A stretch of 64,000 bases of DNA from Polytrichum commune (Eukaryota > Streptophyta > Polytrichopsida > Polytrichales > Polytrichaceae), in assembly GCA_950295325.1 (NCBI GenBank), contig OX485805.1, positions 13,054,501 through 13,118,500 on the forward strand. Direction: 5' to 3'. The notes under the pieces are model-generated. The model was given only the letters and a program-made list of their open reading frames with translations. It had not been told where the DNA came from and did no database searches. Position 1 is the stretch's first letter. Every line of letters begins with the position of its first letter. The translations under genes and the position numbers were made by a program. Below, one piece after another: positions 56,513 to 64,000 of the stretch.

Positions 56513-57529
56513 CATCTTCTCCAATCTGGGTCCACTTAAGTAACCTCCTCCTCCAAGTTACCAAGGATGGAGTTCTAGACTGCACTCCTTAAGTAACCAA
56601 CACTTGTAGGTTAAAAAATGCTTTAGTTGGCACATGGAAGTCTAGTGGCCCTTGACCACGCCCCTCCACATTTTTTTCTAGAAAAGTCTACATATTTTAA
56701 AAGGTGGTGCAAGTAGTCTGCAAGTAGATATATTCCACACATAAGTGTCTAATTTTTTTGAATATGATAAATAACATCAAATTGATGTCTTTCAACAAAA
56801 AATTATAATGGTACCCTCAAGTTTACAATGATTTCAAGGTATATGAAATCTAAAAAATTCAACCTCAAAATATTTAAGGTCATTAATTCTACATCCAAAA
56901 CTATATCTAGCCATTATCTTTTGAGCAATATTTTTAGTGACAAGTTTTGAAGATCTCATCTTCATATTTTATATTTGATTACCTAACACAACAATAGAGG
57001 GCACCATGGGAAAAATCTCAGTTTAAACAACATTTGCTACTACTTTTGGGTTTTTGACCAAAACATTAATGGTTTTTAATATACCGGAGTACTTTTTCTG
57101 TTTCTTGACCATGCTTGCTCTTTGTAGAGGAGCTAGTTCTAATTGAACAAACCAAACATTATTCAATTGCTATGAGCCGTCTCATTCTAATAATATTAGT
57201 GAGAGTGTTTCACCCAAGTTTATCAAGTTGAATATGTTGGTAAGAGAGAATACACAAGATATAGTTCAAAATACTATTTGACTTATTCCTGGCCCCACCC
57301 AGCTTGCAATGACCATTGAATAATATTATGCTACTTAAAGCATGTGTGTTTAAGTACAATCTAGACAAGTGAACACAATATTCAATATTTTGAGAGAGTG
57401 GGATCCTCTAAAAATAATATTGGCCATTTGGACACCTCAAAGTCATGTTAGGTTGATAAATACTAGATTATACTTCAGACGTGTAGTTTCCATTAAAATG
57501 AGAGTAAGTTAAGCTGGGAAATCGACTCA
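56513..57529. other. A+T-rich intergenic DNA, no gene seen
   Basis: No coding, repeat or structural signal that I can support. Confidence 0.45.
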
Positions 57530-57694
57530 TTTAGGTTGAGTCGACCTAAATGAGGACAATATGTTGTCAATTTAGGTTGAGTCGACCTAAATGAGGACAT
57601 TATGTTGTCAATTTAGGTTGAGTAAACCTAAATGAGGACATTATTTTGTTAATTTAGGTTGAGTCCACCTAAATAAGGACAATTATGTTAGTCA
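57530..57694. repeat. Tandem repeat, 41-bp unit, four copies, each with a near-palindrome
   Basis: The unit is TTTAGGTTGAGTCGACCTAA followed by ATGAGGACA(A/T)TATGTTGTCAA. The half TTTAGGT pairs with ACCTAAA in every unit, so each unit can form a small hairpin or bind a dimeric factor. The third and fourth units are slightly diverged. Confidence 0.85.
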
Positions 57695-58257
57695 ATTTAC
57701 TTCAATGAGTTACCGCTCAAAATGTTAGTAAATGTTAGTAAAAATTTACTAACATTTTGTGTATGACCAAAAAACTATAGTTGTAATATACCAAAACATT
57801 TAAAAGAAAAACTTTAACATGCTTGCAACCAATTATAATTTTGAGGCACATGATGCTTTGAGATGAACATTTGTACATGTTTTTGTGTGTTTGAGATTAC
57901 TTTAGGTTTGTATCACTCTCTTACATCCTAATTTGTTTGAGTTTCATTAAAAATCACCACATATCTTCAAAATAAAAGTCCTTGTGAATGTTGCCCTATT
58001 GTTCATAATCAAGTGCATTTATTTAAAATAAAATATTTTAAAATATGTATTATTACATATTCATGATCTCCATGTTGATGTTTATAGGTTGATTGAATTG
58101 TTGCATCTCATGGCGTATGCGCTCACACTAAAGGCATTCCTTTGCTTTCCTTTAAGAAAAATATGCCATTTCTAACAAGTTCTTAATGCAATAGAAAGGA
58201 GATTTAGAATAAAACAACAACATCAAATACCATTAGTTTTGGTTAGAAATGTATATA

Positions 58258-58778
58258 ATGCCCCCTCCCCACTTGACATTAGCTAAGCCTAAAAGTGGGT
58301 TCTTAAAAATGAGCGTTCACACCATTGACATTATCTAGTGCCGAGCCTAGTTGGCAAATGATGTAGCATGGCTTAAAAGTGGAGGTTTTAAGCTAAAACT
58401 ACCGACCCTCCCATCGGTACCTAGACATGAGACAAGAATGTAGGACCTCTGAAAGTGTTGCCTCCCGCTCTTGTGATTGGTTGCTTTTAGTCTTAGCTAT
58501 GAGGGCACGAGGAGCTCCATTAACAAAAACCGATGGTAAGTATTAAGCCATTTGGGGATGGGACAAATACTAACCCACATTCATTGGTTGGTAGTCCGGT
58601 AGATAAAACAATGAACATGTGTGAAAGCTACTTAACTAAAACCTACTTGGAAATCTCCGGAGCAAATTCTTGTAGGTGCATTGCGATAGCCGGAGGTGTT
58701 CGCTATGACCGAGGGAGCTTTACCCGGGTTTTAGGGAAGTCTTTGGTTATTTGCTAATGTCAAGTGGGGAGGGGGCAT
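58258..58778 (-). mobile_element. TIR MITE of the ATGCCCCCTCCCCAC family, copy 2
   Basis: About 521 bp, ends ATGCCCCCTCCCCACTTGAC and the inverse of GTCAAGTGGGGAGGGGGCAT. It is the inverse of the copy at 53300-53826, so the pair brackets 4.4 kb. Its ends are better matched than those of copy 1. Confidence 0.72.
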
Positions 58779-58849
58779 AAGGTATACAAAAGACTATTGG
58801 ATTTTTATGTTTATAAGAAGATGTTTTTTATGAGTTACTTCAAGCCCTT

Positions 58850-59370
58850 CAAAAATTAACCGTTTTGGCAGGGGACATTCCTTTTGGGTACCCCAACTCT
58901 GCATATGTGTACATAGGTTGTAGTCTTGTGAGTTTCTCATGAACCTCGCCATACATTGCAAGTTTTTGTCACAAGGAATTGAGGTGGAGTCAAAGGTGTC
59001 ATTCTCAAAATAGATAGAAAAAGTTAGCACTTTGGTAACTAAAATATTGGCATTATTGGTCACAACCCTTGCAAAACCGCCATCCTGGATTGGAGTTGAT
59101 AATAGACGGTGATACCCAATAAAAGAGGGACCAACCTTGAAAACAAGCTCCTCAAAATTAGGCACATGTCAAGGCTGAAATATTTTACCTTGGCTTACCA
59201 AACTCTATTTTGATCCGGCATTTTGAAACGTGTGTGACCTCCACATGGGAAAGTTGTGAGGACCACTTGACTCAAGGTTCCACTTTTTTAATTGCATTGA
59301 TTGACTGTTTTTCTCAATAGAAAGAACCCGCACTGTGCCTAATGTGACACTATGCTTCTTCTTATGATGG
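58850..59370 (+). repeat. Orphan 5' flank of a lost secreted-protein gene
   Basis: Collinear with 32760-33180, the flank of gene A, up to CACTGTGCCTAATGTGACACTATGCTTC. It ends at TTATGATGGCTAGC where gene A has its ATG. No secreted-protein coding sequence follows, so this member was deleted after duplication. Confidence 0.6.
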
Positions 59371-60180
59371 CTAGCTATACATATGGTAGGGCACGTGCAA
59401 TTTTATTATTATTATTTTTTTTTCATTTATTCTTGTAGAGACAAATGAAACAAGTTTATTTTAATATCAAATATACAGTTAGGCCATTGCGACCCGAAAT
59501 AGAGAGCACAACTCTCTAAAGTGCACGCAAGGAACCACACAATCAAAAGGAGTGTACTTGAATCCTAAGCATGGTCAACTAAGCCCACATTAGACATCCT
59601 ACTGTTCCAACAAATCACATTCCTAGTATTTGATCTATGGTAGAGTTTACTAGCATTGAACAGCACATCAAGGGGGGCTGCAGAGCATTTGAGGTGACAA
59701 TCAATAGATCTCTGTTCCTTTTTAGTTAAATACGCATAGAAAGCATGATTTTGCTCCCACTACAAAGGAACTTGACATTGCCTAATTATGCGACAAAATC
59801 GATCAGATAATAAGATGTACATAGTTTACGATCTTGTAATTTCTGGGTGGTTAGATATGATGATCATGGTATTTATAGGCGCTTGAAACAATATCAACAT
59901 CATCAATCTGTACAACATTGAAGCCCAGAAATCAGTGATGGGTTGATAAACATTAGCGCCATGCATGCATAGGCTAATGTGCTGGTATGCTCACATTCAT
60001 TCATGCCTTACAGTCAATGTGGGGGCGCCATGTAGAAACCCAGAACAAATTAGAGAGAATTCACCCGTCAGGGAGAGAGTGACATGCAAATGTGCCTATA
60101 TAAACAGGTGAGTGAACAGTACTCCGTTTCATCAGTGGACATTGACTACCATTGCAGTATAAATTTCAGTGCATTTCATT
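59371..60180. other. Intergenic DNA, no gene seen
   Basis: Sequence that replaces the missing gene. It contains a T-rich run (59402-59440). No terminal repeats or frames of note. Confidence 0.45.
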
Positions 60181-62050
60181 GATTCTGATCATGGGACCAT
60201 GAACATGTGCATTTATTTGGGTATAGAGATTGATGCCACAGATCGTACACAGTGACACATGCAACTATCAGCATGAGTACTTGATGTCTGGTACATTGTT
60301 ATAGTGTAGCCAAAGCACTACAGAACCAGGGATACTAGAGATGACTCCAAATATTCCCCTGGAACAGATTGGACTTGTGCAGATTTCCAGCAAGCCACTG
60401 GCGATCACAGTAAACTAAGCAACCAGTCTTTTTACCGAACCTAAACATGGCCACATTCTAAGGGAAATGCTATCATGCTCTGTTTTCAGAAGCCTTGAAT
60501 ACATCTAATGAATCTCCAAATGTGAGCCTTTCATTGTTTGTCTCAAAATAAAAACAAACAATACATAAACATATGTCGACTTTTTAGAAGATTATTATGC
60601 CAACATCTTGTCATCAATTCCCAAACCAACGGTTGACTATGCTTGGTTAATTCAGGTGACCTTTCACCATTACAAACTGCATGATAATCACTTGGTCAAG
60701 AAACTCACATTTGCTTAGAATATGGTCAAGACTTTTCGTCATTATCTTGTCAACAATAGCCATTTGATTTGTCTCAGACCTCTGAGCATGAACCAAGTCA
60801 AACCAAACCAAATCAAACCAAACCAAATTTATGTAAAACTTTAAGATTCAGTAATTCAAAGAAACGCCTTGCAAACATGGTTCTATTGGGATAGATCGTA
60901 CTATTCTCCCTAACCAGATATTGAATCAACTTTCACTTTTCTCCACATATTTTCACAGATGGCGATCTAATATTGCTAGCACGAGGTTACTCCTATCATC
61001 ATACAATGCTCACTTTATTTGCCAAAGCTGCCAGTTGCTAAATTTGATATAATTGCTCTGATAAAGTTGTAATTGAAGGCTAATAAATGCACTATTGAGC
61101 TTGGACTCGCATGGAGGACATAGTATGTATTAGATTAAACACAAATCCACTTCAAGCTCTGAAGGACAAATACAATGTCCAGATTAATATACATTGTAGC
61201 TGGACTTAGTTGGATATGTCAGTGGTGCAAAATCCTGCAATTTTGTATTGTACATCACTGTCAAATAGGACCATTCGTGTCACTCATAGTTTCAAACTTT
61301 GCATCAGTTGCAAACATATGTATTCAAGCTAGTTGATAACACAATGTGTTGAAAGGACAAGGTACTTGTAAATCGCTGAAAGAAATCAAAGTGCCCAAGG
61401 CTTGATATTGTACTAACTTGTATAAACGTTGTTTAGATTGCAGAAACTTCTCTCAATAGTTAGGGTCAGTTCATAAAGAGTCCCAAGTCCAAAGTCCCAA
61501 GTCACTTGAAGTCAATCCCTGCAATCTCAACTGCTGAGAGCATGGAAGTTGGGACTTACCACTTCACACGGGGTTCCAAGTCCTAGGTCCCAACTATGAC
61601 ATGGATGCCTACATGACAACACTTTTTGGAGGTGAGGCTTGGGAGTTGTATTGCGAGTTGGGTTTAGCAAGAATGTAGACCCAACTCTCAACCCAAGTCC
61701 TGCGAATATTTTTTGCATAAAATAATCAAGATCCAACTTTAAGGATAATTAAGCATATTTTAGTGAGTACTTGAAGCTCATAAGTTGGGACTTTCCCTCC
61801 ACATTGGGACTTGCTAACATGACAGACTTGGGACGCTGTGTAAACCAGCCCTTATCAGCTGAATTGAAGGTTTATCTCGTACCAAACTCTGCTTCAATTT
61901 TAATAATCAAAACAGATGAGTAGTAACAACTCTAGTAGGCAAGTACATGTAACTTAATAGTAATTTGACATATTATAAACAATCCAGATACATGGTACCA
62001 TCAGTCATCTTATCTGAAATAAGCTGGCCTGGGTAATTAAAGTGGTCAGA
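60180..62050. repeat. Segmental duplication, block 2, right part
   Basis: Pairs with 34130-35330 and, in its second half, with 49990-50700. Interrupted by the PIF-like MITE 61463-61851. A short AAACC(A)AAACC run lies at 60793-60830. Confidence 0.72.
61463..61851. mobile_element. PIF/Harbinger-like MITE, TTA target duplication, with empty site
   Basis: 389 bp with imperfect inverted ends GGGTCAGTTCATAAAGAGTC and the inverse of GCGTCCC...AACCAGCCC, flanked by TTA (61460-61462, 61852-61854). The sister sequence at 35208-35235 runs straight from CTCAATA to AGCTGAATTGAAGG, showing the locus before insertion. Confidence 0.83.
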
Positions 62051-62395
62051 GATGCACCACCTATTCTTATTGACTGAAATTTATGTTATAACGAGACTCT
62101 ATTATAGCTACACTAGATTTTATTAGACAAGGCGCCACGGCTGCACAAATCTCGCAGCAACACAGATGCAGAATATCTATCACATTGAAAGGAAAGTGCC
62201 TTTGGACACATGATGAATACCTCTTGCTTCCATGACTTGATCTTCAGCCAAGCAGCTTGGACACAGTAAAGCTTAAACCTGTGCATGGTCATCACAGTAG
62301 TAACAAGGAATCAGCCCCGAGTCAGAAATTTCCAAGACACTGATTACCACAGTACTGCAAGCCCATCCATCCTAGGAAACACGTAAGGTCCAACT

Positions 62396-62569
62396 CCAAA
62401 TCTTGGGAGTTTTTGGGCACATTCGGTTGAGATTCAAAGGTTGCCAAGTCCAGTCGGTTACATATTTATTTTTCTCAGTTTACAATCTTTGATGTGCGGT
62501 ATGCTCTATAGATTCCTCTGAAAAGGACCGGCCCATCTGTATCTAGGAGTCGAATCTCCCCATTCATAG
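62396..62569 (-). mobile_element. hAT-like MITE, internally shortened, with 8-bp target duplication
   Basis: 174 bp, flanked by GTCCAACT (62388-62395 and 62570-62577). The right end is AATCTCCCCATTCATAG; the inside lacks the central part of longer copies. Confidence 0.75.
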
Positions 62570-62591
62570 GTCCAACTACCAGAAAGCTCAC

Positions 62592-62817
62592 CAATGAACG
62601 GGGAGAACCGACCGCTAGTTACAGATGAACCTATTGAGTTCGAGGAATCACCAGTTGAAGTTCAGGACTTCAGCCAAATTACCAATCATTTTAGAGGAAT
62701 TTATTCAATTTACCCCAAATTAATATAGAAAAAACAAAAGATGTCAACACGTAACTGGTTGAACTTCGAAACACTAGAATTTCGACCGATTATGCCCAAA
62801 AATCTCCCCGGACACTG
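62592..62817 (+). mobile_element. hAT-like MITE, full-length copy
   Basis: 226 bp with ends CAATGAACGGGGAGAACC and AATCTCCCCGGACACTG. No target duplication is evident. It lies 22 bp from the previous copy in opposite orientation, and both sit 3' of gene C. Confidence 0.75.
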
Positions 62818-62969
62818 AACCCCAGATGTTCATCGAGGATCTCATGAAGACTCTTCAACCCCAAAGCAGCAGCTACATGAATGTTATGGCTATCTATATA
62901 TTTGTGTACATAAATACTAATTGAGAATGGTGTTACCTGATCCTCATGTAAGCACCGTTGAGTTATAGC

Positions 62970-63344
62970 TCAGAGGATGCACTTGATGGTTGTGAGGACG
63001 AGACCCAAGACTGTGTGCAGCAGTCCCAAAAGCTTGCTGACGGCGGCCACCTTCACTTGAATGCTCAGGTCCACATAAACAAACACGAGCGCCGTCACAT
63101 CCACGGGGACATGGCATTTCCCCTTCACCGCTTTGCCCGCCTTGTCGACGAGCTTGATATCGAGATCTGCCACAACATAGATGTCGACCACAGCACCCAC
63201 CGCAATCTCGACGCCTTCCACGTTGATGGGGACGGGGGTGTTGTTCTTGCAGCTGACTTTCTGGCCCTTATGGCCGTGTGTAGCCACCACTGCAGCCAGC
63301 AGGAGCATGACCATGAGCACCGTCTTTGCCATGGAAGTCGCCAT
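62970..63344 (-). CDS. Small secreted protein, copy C
   Basis: 124 residues, single exon. The signal peptide is MATSMAKTVLMVMLLLAAVV with cleavage expected after ATHG. The mature chain starts HKGQKVSCKNN and is about 95 percent identical to copy B, including the three cysteines, VDKAGKAVKGKCHVPVDV and the hydrophobic C-terminus. Both genes have near-identical 5' and 3' flanks (about 62850-63655 here). The few differences in the coding region include conservative changes (I/L, K/N, V/I), so function is probably retained. Family not recognised; a secreted role is inferred only from the signal peptide. Confidence 0.85.
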   Translation of the reverse strand: MATSMAKTVLMVMLLLAAVVATHGHKGQKVSCKNNTPVPINVEGVEIAVGAVVDIYVVADLDIKLVDKAGKAVKGKCHVPVDVTALVFVYVDLSIQVKVAAVSKLLGLLHTVLGLVLTTIKCIL

Positions 63345-63655
63345 TGCACTACAACCTCTGATCCGGTCTCGGAAGGTTCAAGTAGAAGTTGACGACGGAG
63401 GGAAGACGCTGGATGACAACGGCGCTGATTGTAGTAATGATTTCAGAAGTCGATCCACCATGCTTATAAATATGCATTTGGGCCATGCAGACGGATGAGC
63501 CATGCAGTCTGAGATCGACGCACGTGGAACTCAACGGCGAGACCTGACTGTGCAATCAGGTGCACAGTTCCCTACAACTGCCAGCGCATGCATAGTCCAC
63601 TAGGGGCCCTGAATCTGATCACCTCTCTCCAGAGTTATCAGCTGGGAAGGAGTAT
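63345..63655 (-). promoter_or_regulatory. Promoter and leader of copy C
   Basis: TATA box TTATAAAT at 63465-63472, about 120 bp upstream of the ATG; CACGTG near 63521 and CATGCATA near 63588, in the same places as in copy B. The TATA box differs from that of B (TATATATA) while flanking bases agree. Confidence 0.65.
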
Positions 63656-63734
63656 GTATCTGATGGTGCCGCTTGTGGAAGTGGTACCTCTAAGGTATTC
63701 ATCTGTTATTGAGATATCTCGATCCCTGCACCCA

Positions 63735-63995
63735 CTTCTCAGAGGATGTAAAGCTCACTATTAGGGCGTATGATGAGGAAAATGCAAACCATGCATGTAG
63801 GCAGTTGTCTCAAATTTTCTAGAGCTCAAATGAATATGTCATACATTATCAAAGTGAAAACTCTCGTGCTCATTAAGTGCTCATATCTTGGGTGCCTACA
63901 ATCATATTGATCATTGAGTCTAGAATGGTTAGTGTATTTGGAGTATGCAAGGGAAAATATCTTTGAACGTACTAATGGCAAGTGTCATGTGTTTA
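63735..63995 (-). repeat. Dispersed repeat R1, partial copy at the window edge
   Basis: Contains CTGCACCCACTTCTCAGAGGATGT, ATTATCAAAGTGAAAACTCTCGTG and ATTGAGTCTAGAATGGTTAG, collinear with 3140-3370. A shorter piece of the same start is at 52170-52260. Confidence 0.55.
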
Positions 63996-64000
63996 TAATT

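Overview
The window reads as nuclear DNA of a land plant. It is A+T-rich and repeat-dense. It holds two single-copy housekeeping genes with many introns: a chloroplast inositol monophosphatase (IMPL1 type, minus strand) and subunit 1 of the conserved oligomeric Golgi complex (COG1, plus strand). The retrotransposon's DNMT3-type methyltransferase would suit a non-flowering lineage better than an angiosperm, but the species cannot be decided from the sequence alone.

Layout. 1-2.9 kb: tandem and dispersed repeats. 2.98-12.13 kb: IMPL1 in ten exons, its introns filled with MITE-like repeats. 12.13-14.75 kb: head-to-head intergenic region ending in a minisatellite that abuts the COG1 start. 14.75-20.67 kb: COG1 in six exons. 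20.9-33 kb: no host gene, but well-delimited DNA transposon derivatives (PIF/Harbinger-like, pogo/Tigger-like, hAT-like) nested in an old segmental duplication. 33.2-36 kb: a small secreted-protein gene (copy A) and a decayed inverted partner. 36.4-39.8 kb: more MITEs. About 39.8-48.9 kb: a nearly intact Ty3/gypsy-type retrotransposon on the minus strand. 49.8-63.7 kb: the second copy of the segmental duplication, with secreted-protein genes B and C, a copia remnant and more MITEs.

The main discovery is the retrotransposon. One continuous frame of 2,410 codons (47416 down to 40187), interrupted by two TAG codons, encodes gag with two CCHC knuckles, an aspartic protease, a complete DNMT3-like cytosine-5 methyltransferase, reverse transcriptase, RNase H, integrase and a C-terminal PHD finger. 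The first TAG lies exactly between methyltransferase and RT and is followed by CAA TTA, the tobamovirus-type leaky-stop context, which suggests programmed readthrough. The second TAG falls in a conserved RNase H motif and looks like a C-to-T nonsense mutation at a CHG site. The element could thus carry both a writer (DNMT) and a reader (PHD) of chromatin marks.

The second theme is a small family of cysteine-containing secreted proteins of about 124 residues. Three intact members, one frameshifted relic and one orphan promoter sit in two collinear duplicated blocks (about 24.9-36.0 kb and 49.8-63.7 kb). The blocks differ by MITE insertions whose empty sites can be read in the sister block.
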